A DNA stretch of 5,892 nucleotides from Acidimicrobiales bacterium (GTDB lineage: Bacteria; Actinomycetota; Acidimicrobiia; Acidimicrobiales; SZUA-35): the NCBI GenBank assembly GCA_024641625.1, contig JAHECQ010000254.1, positions 1 to 5,892 on the forward strand. Reading direction: 5' to 3'. The notes below the pieces were generated by a model, which did no database searches, was not told where the DNA came from, and saw only the letters and a list, made by a program, of their open reading frames with translations. A program made the translations under genes and the position numbers. Positions within the stretch are counted from its first letter, which is position 1. Every line of letters begins with the position of its first letter. Positions 1 through 5,892 of the stretch are shown piece by piece.

Positions 1-2220
1 CCTACGCTCCTCACCGTCGGCGGCACCTACGTCGAGGACGTGCCTCACCCCGACGCCCTCGTCGCCACCTTCGTACGTTCGGTGATGGCTCACGCCAATC
101 TGACGAGCATCGACACCTCCGCTGCCAAGTCGGCCGAAGGGGTGGTCGAGGTGTTCACCGCCGCCGATCTCGGCTTCGAGCTCCGCTCCCCCGTCATGGC
201 AGCCTTCAACCAGGACATGAAGCGCCGCTGGCTGACCTCCGACACGGTCCGGTACGTAGGCGAGCCCGTTGCCGTCGTCGTCTCCCACACCCGCGAACAG
301 GGCGCCGACGCAGCCGAACTCGTCACCATCGACTACGAGCCGCTTCCGGTGGTCATCGGCCCTGTCGCCTCGCTCAGGAACAAGCAGCTGCTCTTCCCGG
401 ATGCAGGCACCAACGTCGCGTTCGAAATCCCCAAGACCGACACCACGATTCCCTTCGGACGATGTGACATCACGGTCTCGCTGACCTTCGTCAACCAACG
501 GCTGGCGCCCTGCCCGCTCGAGCCGCGCGCCGCACTCGCGATGTGGGAGCACGGCCGCCTCACCCAATGGTCATCGACCCAGAACGCGCATGGCACGCGC
601 GACCGGTTGGCCGATGCCCTCGGGCTGGACAAGGCCGACGTTCGCGTGATCGCCCCGGACGTCGGCGGTGGGTTCGGCGCCAAGAACGGCGCCTACACCG
701 AGGACATCGTCGTGGCGCAGCTGGCCCGCCGCCTCGAACGTCCGGTGCGTTGGGCCGCCACCAGGTCCGAGGACATGCTCGGCATCGCCCATGGTCGAGC
801 CCAGGTCTTCGAAGCCACCATCGGCGGCACCAAGGAGGGCCGTATCGAGTGCTACCAACTGCGCGTCGCCCAAGACGGCGGCGCCTATCCCGAGATCGGC
901 TGCATGTTGCCGTTCATGACCCACCTCATGACGTCGGGCGTCTATGACATCGAGCACGTCAGCTATCAGGCCGAGTCGATCGTCACCAACACCGTGCCGG
1001 TGGGGGCCTATCGGGGTGCCGGTCGGCCCGAGGCCGCGGCGGCCATCGAGCGCATGGTCGATGTCTTCGCTGCGGAGTGCGGCATCGATCCGGCGGAGAT
1101 CCGTCGGCGCAACTTCCTCTCCCCCGACGCGTTTCCGCTGACCACCCCGACCGGTGCCACGATGGACACCGGCGAGTACGCCAAAGCGCTCGAACTTGCC
1201 CTCCAAGCGGCCGCCTACCCCGAGTTGCGAGCAGAACAGGCGAGGCGCCGAGCTTCCGACCATCCGAAACTGCTGGGGATCGGTCTGTCCACCTACGTCG
1301 AGATCACCAATCCGACGCAGGTGGGCGAATGGGGCAGTATCGAGATCCGACCGGATGGCTCGGCCCTCCTGCTGACCGGGCAATCGCCACATGGCCAGGG
1401 TCACTACACGACGTTCGCCCAGCTGGCGAGCGAGCTCACCGGCATCCCCATCGAGCGCATCGAGGTCCGACACGGCGACACCGACCTCATCCCGCGCGGG
1501 TCGGGCACCGGCGGATCGAAGGCCGTCCAGCTCGGCGGTACCGCCATCTGGCAGGCGACCGAGCAGGTGGTCGCCGATGCGCGTCACCTCGCAGCCGAGC
1601 TCCTCGAAGCCAACCCGGCCGACATCGTGCTCGACACCGGTAGCCAAATGTTCTCGGTGGCCGGCACCCCCTCCATCGCCCGGACATGGGCCGATCTGGC
1701 GGCTCACGCAACGGCCGGGGGCCGCTCACTGGCAGCCGAGATCGATTTCAAGCCGGCCGGTGCGACCTTTCCCTTCGGCGCCCACGTGTCGGTCGTCGAA
1801 GTCGACAGCGAGACCGGTGAGGTCACCATCTTGCGCCACATCGCCTGCGATGACGCCGGCACGCTCATCAACCCCCTGCTCGTCGATGGCCAGGTGCACG
1901 GAGGGCTGGCGCAAGGCATCGCCCAGGCACTGCTGGAGGAGGTCCGTTACGACCTCCATGGCAATCCGCAGACCACGAACTTCATGGACTACGCGGTCAT
2001 CTCGGCCACCGAGCTGCCCGCATTCGAGCGGATCGAGATGCAGACCCCCACGCCCCTCAATCCCCTCGGGGCCAAAGGCATCGGCGAGTCGGGGACCATC
2101 GGCTCGACGCCGGCAGTCCAGAACGCGGTCGTCGACGCGTTGTCGCACCTCGGCGTTCGCCACGTCGACCTCCCGGTCAAGCCCGAGCGGGTGTGGGAGG
2201 CCCTCCGCCGCTCTCGGTGA
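1..2220 (+). CDS. Molybdenum hydroxylase large subunit, xanthine dehydrogenase / CoxL form II-like (5' end cut by window edge)
   Basis: This is the molybdopterin-binding catalytic subunit of a xanthine dehydrogenase-family enzyme, which oxidises or hydroxylates a small substrate and passes electrons to iron-sulfur and FAD partner subunits. The frame is open from base 1 and gives 739 residues. The opening LLTVGGTYVEDV matches the usual N-terminal LLTGxGxYVDD segment, so only some 10-25 residues are missing and the GTG at 40 is internal. Residues about 5-115 look like the a/b hammerhead domain. The rest is the cofactor-binding part: EPRA at 174-177, VGGGFGAK at 221-228, AYRGAGR at 336-342, GQGH at 465-468, GTGGSK at 502-507 and GAKGIGESG with the expected catalytic Glu696. 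AYRGAGR is the form II loop. True CO dehydrogenases (form I) carry AYxCSFR, so CO as substrate is doubtful. No medium or small subunit gene follows. The family is very likely; the substrate is unknown. Confidence 0.95.
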   Translation, partial: PTLLTVGGTYVEDVPHPDALVATFVRSVMAHANLTSIDTSAAKSAEGVVEVFTAADLGFELRSPVMAAFNQDMKRRWLTSDTVRYVGEPVAVVVSHTREQGADAAELVTIDYEPLPVVIGPVASLRNKQLLFPDAGTNVAFEIPKTDTTIPFGRCDITVSLTFVNQRLAPCPLEPRAALAMWEHGRLTQWSSTQNAHGTRDRLADALGLDKADVRVIAPDVGGGFGAKNGAYTEDIVVAQLARRLERPVRWAATRSEDMLGIAHGRAQVFEATIGGTKEGRIECYQLRVAQDGGAYPEIGCMLPFMTHLMTSGVYDIEHVSYQAESIVTNTVPVGAYRGAGRPEAAAAIERMVDVFAAECGIDPAEIRRRNFLSPDAFPLTTPTGATMDTGEYAKALELALQAAAYPELRAEQARRRASDHPKLLGIGLSTYVEITNPTQVGEWGSIEIRPDGSALLLTGQSPHGQGHYTTFAQLASELTGIPIERIEVRHGDTDLIPRGSGTGGSKAVQLGGTAIWQATEQVVADARHLAAELLEANPADIVLDTGSQMFSVAGTPSIARTWADLAAHATAGGRSLAAEIDFKPAGATFPFGAHVSVVEVDSETGEVTILRHIACDDAGTLINPLLVDGQVHGGLAQGIAQALLEEVRYDLHGNPQTTNFMDYAVISATELPAFERIEMQTPTPLNPLGAKGIGESGTIGSTPAVQNAVVDALSHLGVRHVDLPVKPERVWEALRRSR

Positions 2221-2228
2221 GTCTCCCG

Positions 2229-2260
2229 CCCTTCCAGCACTTGCACCGCTGACGGAAGGG
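2229..2260. repeat. Imperfect inverted repeat between the CoxL-like gene and the LLM oxidoreductase gene
   Basis: CCCTTCC (2229-2235) is exactly complementary to GGAAGGG (2254-2260). Inside it, AGC (2236-2238) can pair with GCT (2248-2250), leaving a 3-base bulge and a 9-base loop, so about 10 pairs could form. There is no T-run after it. It could be a T-poor terminator for the upstream gene, or an operator, since it ends about 20 bases before the proposed -10 box. The pairing is seen directly; the function is a guess. Confidence 0.45.
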
Positions 2261-2280
2261 TCGAGCGACTGTGGTTGGGC

Positions 2281-2286
2281 TAGTCT
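2281..2286 (+). promoter_or_regulatory. Probable -10 box (TAGTCT) of a leaderless promoter
   Basis: TAGTCT fits the actinobacterial TANNNT -10 consensus. It ends 8 bases before the ATG at 2295, so transcription would start at or within a base or two of the start codon. No purine-rich ribosome binding site is present in 2270-2294, which agrees with leaderless translation. No good -35 hexamer is visible 16-18 bases upstream. The call rests on spacing and consensus only. Confidence 0.5.
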
Positions 2287-2294
2287 CGGCCACC

Positions 2295-3347
2295 ATGCAG
2301 CTCGGAATGATGATCAACTACACCGGTGGGTTCCACGAGACCGTCGACCAAATCGTCGACCTCGAGAAGGCCGGCCTCGATGTCCTGTGGATCCCTGAAG
2401 CGTACAGTTTCGACGCGGTCAGCCAGGTGGGCTATCTGGCGGCCCGCACCAGCCGCCTGAAGATCGGCACCGGCATCCTGAACGTCTACTCCCGTTCTGC
2501 GGCCGCCATGGCCCAGACGGCCGCAGGCTGCGACTACGTCAGCCAGGGCCGGTTCATTCTGGGTCTCGGGGCCAGCGGGCCACAGGTCATCGAGGGCTTC
2601 CACGGCATTCCGTACGAGAAGCCGATGGCCCGGATCAAGGACTACATCGAGGTCTGCCGCTTGGCCATGCGCCGCGAGCCGCTGGTCTACGAAGGACCGA
2701 CGGTCCAGATCCCGCTTCCCGCAGGTCAGGGAACCGGGCTGGCCAAGCCACTCAAGCTCATCAATCACCCGGTTCGCTCAGAGGTCCCGATCTTCTGGGC
2801 CTCACTCATGCCGCTGTCGGTTCGCGAGACTGCCCGGTCGGCCGATGGGTGGCTTCCGGTGTTCTTCGTCCCCGACGCCTTCGGACAGGTATGGGGTGAC
2901 GATCTCAAGCGAGGCACCGCCGAACGCGACGAGACCCTGGGCAAGCTGGAAATCTCGGCTGGTGCCACCGTCGCCATCGGCGACGAGTACGCCGGTGCCG
3001 GCGCCGACCCGATCCTCGACCGAAGCCGTCCGAACACCGCCCTCTACTGGGGCGGCATGGGGGCGCGCGACAAGAACTTCTACAACGACATCGCCAAGAA
3101 GTACGGCTACGAGGCCGAAGCCATCGAGATCCAGGATCTGTACCTCGATGGCCACAAGGCCGAAGCGGCGGCCGCCGTACCCCGGGACTTCCTCGAGAAG
3201 TCGAATCTTGTCGGCCCCGCCTCCCAGGTCAGGGAGCGCCTCGGCGCCTGGAAGGAAGCCGGGGTCACGATCCTCAACGTCTCTCCCATCGGGCCGAACC
3301 CGGTCAAGACGATGGAGACCCTGCGCCAGCTCCTCGAGGACGCGTGA
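2295..3347 (+). CDS. LLM-class (luciferase-like) oxidoreductase, probably F420-dependent
   Basis: This is a 350-residue TIM-barrel flavin/F420 oxidoreductase of the bacterial luciferase-like superfamily, presumably cytoplasmic. It opens with MQLGMMINY, the usual first beta strand, followed by an ADGWxP-type barrel pattern later on. Visible family segments are LKIGTGI (55-61), the GRFILGLGASGP phosphate-binding type loop (85-96), GFHG (101-104), and a C-terminal NLVGPASQVRERL segment typical of the helix that closes the barrel. The length is normal. I chose ATG at 2295 because homology starts there and a -10 box sits just before it; a GTG at 2271 would add 8 residues that do not look like the family and would place that box inside the gene. 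The dependence on F420 rather than FMN is inferred from similarity to actinobacterial relatives. The substrate is unknown. The next gene starts 4 bases after the stop, so the two are likely co-transcribed. Confidence 0.9.
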   Translation: MQLGMMINYTGGFHETVDQIVDLEKAGLDVLWIPEAYSFDAVSQVGYLAARTSRLKIGTGILNVYSRSAAAMAQTAAGCDYVSQGRFILGLGASGPQVIEGFHGIPYEKPMARIKDYIEVCRLAMRREPLVYEGPTVQIPLPAGQGTGLAKPLKLINHPVRSEVPIFWASLMPLSVRETARSADGWLPVFFVPDAFGQVWGDDLKRGTAERDETLGKLEISAGATVAIGDEYAGAGADPILDRSRPNTALYWGGMGARDKNFYNDIAKKYGYEAEAIEIQDLYLDGHKAEAAAAVPRDFLEKSNLVGPASQVRERLGAWKEAGVTILNVSPIGPNPVKTMETLRQLLEDA

Positions 3348-3351
3348 TCCG

Positions 3352-4014
3352 ATGATCGATCCAGCCTGGCTCGCTCCGACCTGGTTCCTCGACGCCGACT
3401 CCGAACGCGTCGGCGACTACGCCGCCGATGCAGCCGGCGACCTGTCCGACCCTGTCGAGGTGGCCATCGCCCTGTTCCACCAGGTGCGCGACGGCATCCG
3501 ATACGACCCCTACAACACCGACCACGCTCCGGAGGCCTTCCGCGCTTCGACCATCGTGGGTTCCGAAGCCAATTGGTGTGTCCCCAAGTCGGTACTGTTG
3601 GCCGCGGCGGCCCGCAACCGGGGTATCCCTGCCCGACTCGGCTTTGCCGACGTACGCAACCATCTCACGAGCAAGAAGTTGGCCGAGCAGATGGGCACCG
3701 ACATCTTCATGTGGCACGGCTACGCTCAGCTGCTGCTGAACGGACGTTGGTTCAAGTTGTCGTCGGCCTTCAACATCGAACTCTGCCAGAAGTTCGGTGT
3801 GAAGGTGCTGGAGTTCGACGGAACTGCCGATGCCCTGATGCACCCGTTCGATCAGGCGGGAAATCGACACATGGAATATGTCCGTGAACGAGGGTCGTTC
3901 GACGATCTTCCACTCGATCAGATCCAGGCGGACTTCGCCGAGTTCTACCCGCAGTTCCAGGCGGCAGGTCCGAGCAGCGCCACCGAGGCCGGCGACACCG
4001 AGTTCTCTCCCTGA
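3352..4014 (+). CDS. Transglutaminase-like cysteine protein, 220 residues
   Basis: This is a small protein of the transglutaminase-like (COG1305-type) superfamily, papain-fold enzymes that act on peptide or amide bonds. Cys76 sits in NWCVPKSVLLAAAARNRGIP, the classic segment carrying the nucleophile, and His122 in MWHGYAQLLLNGRW matches the usual HAW.E..L.G.W block. The third, acidic residue normally follows in a D-P-T block. Here the matching stretch is KLSSAFN (135-141), with no Asp, so Asn141 or another residue may take that role, or activity may differ. RHMEYV (172-177) and HPFD (164-167) look like further family blocks. No signal peptide or membrane segment is seen. ATG at 3352 lies 4 bases after the preceding stop. 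A GAGGA at 3336-3340 is 11 bases away, rather far for a ribosome binding site, so translational coupling is likely. The last 16 residues are a low-complexity tail. Substrate and role are unknown. Confidence 0.85.
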   Translation: MIDPAWLAPTWFLDADSERVGDYAADAAGDLSDPVEVAIALFHQVRDGIRYDPYNTDHAPEAFRASTIVGSEANWCVPKSVLLAAAARNRGIPARLGFADVRNHLTSKKLAEQMGTDIFMWHGYAQLLLNGRWFKLSSAFNIELCQKFGVKVLEFDGTADALMHPFDQAGNRHMEYVRERGSFDDLPLDQIQADFAEFYPQFQAAGPSSATEAGDTEFSP

Positions 4015-4016
4015 GG

Positions 4017-4035
4017 CCCGCGCGGGTCGCCCCGC
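4017..4035. terminator. Possible GC-rich hairpin between convergent genes
   Basis: The 31-base gap between the two converging genes holds the palindrome CCCGCGCGGG (4017-4026). An alternative hairpin pairs GCGGG (4022-4026) with CCCGC (4031-4035) around a 4-base loop. Neither is followed by a T-run on either strand. It is placed where a shared bidirectional terminator would be, but short GC palindromes are common by chance at this base composition. Confidence 0.25.
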
Positions 4036-4045
4036 CAAGGGACAG

Positions 4046-5020
4046 TCAGAATTTTCGGGCGAGCAGGAGCCCGAAGTCGGCTCGATCGTCGGTCCACAAC
4101 TGGTCGACCCCGAGGCCGACGTCTGCCAGCTCGGCGGCGAGACGCTCGGGCCGGAACTTCGTCGAGATCTCGACACGGATCTCCTCGCCCGCGGCGAACT
4201 CGACCTCGAGGTCCAGTGCCCGGAGGCGAGTCGTCTGCGGTTCGTCGGTGCGGAGCCGCATATCGACTCGTTCCTCGCGTCCGTCCCAGAACGGAACGTA
4301 GTCGAAGCATTCGAGGTCGAAGTCGGCATCGAAGGCAGCGTTGACCACGGCCAGCACGTTCTTGATGAACGCGTCGGTGACCTTCGCCCGATCGTTGTAC
4401 GCGTCGAGAATGCGACCGACGGGTTTCATCAAGTCGATGCCGAGCAGCAGCCACTCCCCCGACTCCAGCGAGTCGGCCACCGCTCCGAGAAATGCTCGAC
4501 GCTCTTCGGCGTAGAAGTTACCGATGGTTCCGCCGAGGAAGGCCACCAATCGATCGGGGCCCGCCGGCAGGTGTGGGAGATGACGAGTGAAGTCACCGAC
4601 GACCGCCTTGATCTCGAGTCCGTCGTAGCGCTTCGCCAGTCGATCGGCTGCCTCGATGAGGGTGGCCTCGCTCACGTCGAAGGGAACGAAGCGACGCAAC
4701 TGCCCGGTGGCTCGAAAGGCATCGAGCAGCGTCCGGGTCTTGTCGCTCGTTCCCGATCCCAGTTCGACCACCGTGGTCGCCCCGGTCCGCCGGGCAATCT
4801 CCCCCGACCGGGCGGCCAGGATCGATCGCTCCGCCTCGGTCGGGTAGTACTCGGGCAGCCGGGTGATGCGGTCGAAGAGTTCCGAGCCCCGGTCGTCGTA
4901 CAACCACATGGGGGGAAGCACCTTGGGAGTCATGGTGAACGCGCGGGTGATGTCGTCGCGCATCGCACCGTCGGCCCAACCCGGGGGAAGGTGGGTATCG
5001 ACCGAAACGGATGGGCTCAT
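4046..5020 (-). CDS. egtD: L-histidine N-alpha-methyltransferase EgtD (ergothioneine biosynthesis)
   Basis: EgtD uses three S-adenosylmethionine molecules to turn histidine into hercynine (trimethylhistidine), the first step of ergothioneine synthesis, in the cytoplasm. The 324 residues match the mycobacterial enzyme in length (about 321). ELGSGTSDKTR (86-96) is the SAM-binding loop, and FLGGTIGNF (161-169) and GIDLMKP (194-200) are family blocks. The histidine-binding residues known from the M. smegmatis structure, recalled from memory as Tyr56, Asn166, Tyr206, Met252, Glu282 and Ser284, all appear here with a constant offset of two: Tyr58, Asn168, Tyr208, Met254, Glu284 and Ser286. The start is supported by a GAGGAA ribosome binding site 5 bases upstream. 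The gene lies 27 bases after egtB on the same strand, so it is the second gene of an egtB-egtD operon. Identification is firm, and the active site looks intact. Confidence 0.97.
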   Translation of the reverse strand: MSPSVSVDTHLPPGWADGAMRDDITRAFTMTPKVLPPMWLYDDRGSELFDRITRLPEYYPTEAERSILAARSGEIARRTGATTVVELGSGTSDKTRTLLDAFRATGQLRRFVPFDVSEATLIEAADRLAKRYDGLEIKAVVGDFTRHLPHLPAGPDRLVAFLGGTIGNFYAEERRAFLGAVADSLESGEWLLLGIDLMKPVGRILDAYNDRAKVTDAFIKNVLAVVNAAFDADFDLECFDYVPFWDGREERVDMRLRTDEPQTTRLRALDLEVEFAAGEEIRVEISTKFRPERLAAELADVGLGVDQLWTDDRADFGLLLARKF

Positions 5021-5025
5021 GGCGG

Positions 5026-5031
5026 TTCCTC
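5026..5031 (-). promoter_or_regulatory. Ribosome binding site of egtD (GAGGAA)
   Basis: Read on the - strand this is GAGGAA, ending 5 bases before the ATG at 5020, a good Shine-Dalgarno match. It lies in the short egtB-egtD gap and fixes the egtD start. It contrasts with the LLM oxidoreductase gene, which has none. Confidence 0.75.
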
Positions 5032-5047
5032 GAGTTCCTGTTGGGGC

Positions 5048-5892
5048 TCAGATGTCGGTAGCCAGGCGCACGCCCGACAAGTGCCACCGGGTGTGAGGGT
5101 GGAAGAAGTTCCGATAGGTCGAACGGGCGTGGCCACGGGGAGTGAAGGCACACGAGCCACGAAGGACCATGGTGTTGATCATGAACTTACCGTTGTACTC
5201 CCCAATGGCACCCTCGGGCGGTCGGAAGCCGGGATAGGGCCGATAGGCCGATTCGGTCCACTGCCAACAGTGGCCATACAGCTGCCTCAGGTCTCCGGTA
5301 GCGGACCCGGCGCTTCGCGGATGCAGCCCCACCGAGTCGGGCACCGGCGCTGATCGGGCTGCGTGCTCCCACTCGAACTCGGTAGGGAGGCGGCACCCGG
5401 CCCAGGTGGCGTAGGCATCGGCCTCGTAGAACGACACGTGGCAGACGGGCTCGTCGAAGGCCACCGGTCGGGTGCCCTCGAGGGTGTGCAGTCGCCATTC
5501 GCCATCGGACTCGCAACGCCAGTACGACGGAGCCGTCCACGGCGCTGACTGTCGAGCGTGCCAACCATCGGACAGCCAGAGTTCAGGTCGCTCGTACCCA
5601 CCGTCGGCCATGAACTCGAGCCACTCGCCGCAGGTGATGAGCCGGTCAGCCAGACGGAACGGGCGCAGGAAGGTCTGATGGCGGGGTCCTTCGTTGTCGA
5701 AACCGAAGCCGACGTTCGGCTCGTGACCGATGCCCACCAGACCACCGTCGAAGTCCACCCAACCCAACGGACCGCCGGACACTGTCGGTTGCGCTCCCTC
5801 ACTCCGATAGCACGGCTCGAGCGGATTGAGCGACAACATGTGCTTGACGTCCATCAACAGCAACTCCTGGTGCTGTTGCTCGTGATGCAACC
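5048..5892 (-). CDS. egtB: Hercynine sulfoxide synthase EgtB, C-terminal part (5' end cut by window edge)
   Basis: EgtB is a non-haem iron enzyme that uses oxygen to join hercynine to a thiol (gamma-glutamylcysteine or cysteine) as a sulfoxide. The window holds the last 280 residues of an expected 420-450; the frame is open to the edge, and the TTG at 5890 is an internal Leu codon. The fragment opens with LHHEQQHQELL, the end of the DinB-like helical domain. His3 and His7 of the fragment fit two of the three iron ligands (HxxxH); the third lies outside. Residues about 45-278 are the formylglycine-generating-enzyme / sulfatase-modifying fold: RLPTEFEWEHAAR (167-179), GHCWQWTESAY (206-216), GEYNGKFM (230-237), VLRG (242-245), STYRNFF (257-263) and a terminal GVRLATD (273-279). 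The final block has RNFFHPHTRW where mycobacterial EgtB, as I recall, has RNWDxPxR, so the residues that bind the gamma-glutamyl group seem absent. It is followed by egtD, with no egtC between. Confidence 0.95.
   Translation of the reverse strand, partial: LHHEQQHQELLLMDVKHMLSLNPLEPCYRSEGAQPTVSGGPLGWVDFDGGLVGIGHEPNVGFGFDNEGPRHQTFLRPFRLADRLITCGEWLEFMADGGYERPELWLSDGWHARQSAPWTAPSYWRCESDGEWRLHTLEGTRPVAFDEPVCHVSFYEADAYATWAGCRLPTEFEWEHAARSAPVPDSVGLHPRSAGSATGDLRQLYGHCWQWTESAYRPYPGFRPPEGAIGEYNGKFMINTMVLRGSCAFTPRGHARSTYRNFFHPHTRWHLSGVRLATDI

Noticed and set aside
40..42. GTG as start of the CoxL-like gene
   Set aside because: The frame is open to base 1, and the 13 codons before it encode a conserved N-terminal family segment, so the true start is outside the window.
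571..1707. 378-codon open frame on the - strand opposite the CoxL-like gene
   Set aside because: It lies wholly inside a gene with clear family motifs in the other strand, its translation resembles no family I know, and long antisense frames are expected at this G+C content.
2271..2273. GTG as start of the LLM oxidoreductase gene
   Set aside because: It adds 8 residues with no family resemblance and lacks a ribosome binding site, while ATG at 2295 matches the family N-terminus and the leaderless promoter spacing.
1391..2398. 335-codon + strand frame overlapping the end of the CoxL-like gene and the start of the LLM gene
   Set aside because: Its translation is rich in Arg, Ser and Pro, as expected for an out-of-frame reading of GC-rich coding DNA, and it crosses two well-supported genes.
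2845..3351. In-frame N-terminal extension of the transglutaminase-like protein back to 2845
   Set aside because: The extension overlaps the LLM gene in another frame, is Arg/Ser/Pro-rich, and family similarity begins just after the ATG at 3352.
3878..5353. 491-codon open frame on the + strand across egtD and part of egtB
   Set aside because: egtD and egtB are unmistakable on the opposite strand, with conserved active-site residues. This frame is a composition shadow and also overlaps the end of the transglutaminase-like gene.
1..5892. Mobile elements, CRISPR arrays, tRNA or rRNA genes
   Set aside because: No transposase or integrase, no direct-repeat arrays, and no recognisable tRNA or rRNA segments were seen; the window is almost fully taken up by five housekeeping-style genes.

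Overview
The window is a high-GC stretch (roughly two thirds G+C by eye) that is almost entirely coding. It reads like an actinobacterial chromosome. The pointers are an F420-type luciferase-like oxidoreductase, ergothioneine genes, a TANNNT -10 box placed just before an ATG with no ribosome binding site (a leaderless start), and strong G/C bias at third codon positions. An Acidimicrobiia-like lineage would fit, but this is an inference from gene style and no marker gene in the window proves it.

Layout. On the + strand, positions 1-2220 hold all but the first residues of a molybdenum hydroxylase large subunit of the xanthine dehydrogenase / CoxL family, carrying the form II active-site loop AYRGAGR. 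A 74-base gap (2221-2294) follows, with an imperfect inverted repeat and a probable leaderless promoter. Next comes a two-gene unit: an LLM-class, probably F420-dependent oxidoreductase (2295-3347), then 4 bases later a small transglutaminase-like protein (3352-4014). The - strand carries the end of an ergothioneine operon running toward the + strand genes: egtB (cut by the right edge, 5048-5892), then 27 bases, then complete egtD (4046-5020). The two strands converge over a 31-base gap (4015-4045).

How the genes work together. EgtD trimethylates histidine to hercynine and EgtB joins hercynine to a thiol donor as a sulfoxide, so these two form the core of ergothioneine synthesis. No egtC lies between them, and the EgtB C-terminus appears to lack the Asp/Arg pair that mycobacterial EgtB uses to hold gamma-glutamylcysteine, which suggests a short EgtB-EgtD route using cysteine. 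The LLM oxidoreductase and the transglutaminase-like protein are probably co-transcribed; their shared job is not evident. The CoxL-like protein needs FAD and iron-sulfur subunits that are not downstream, so they must lie upstream or elsewhere.

I see no mobile element, CRISPR array, tRNA, rRNA or broken gene. I found no clearly novel system. The best leads are the EgtB substrate question, the transglutaminase-like protein with a non-canonical third catalytic position, and the inverted repeat beside the leaderless promoter.
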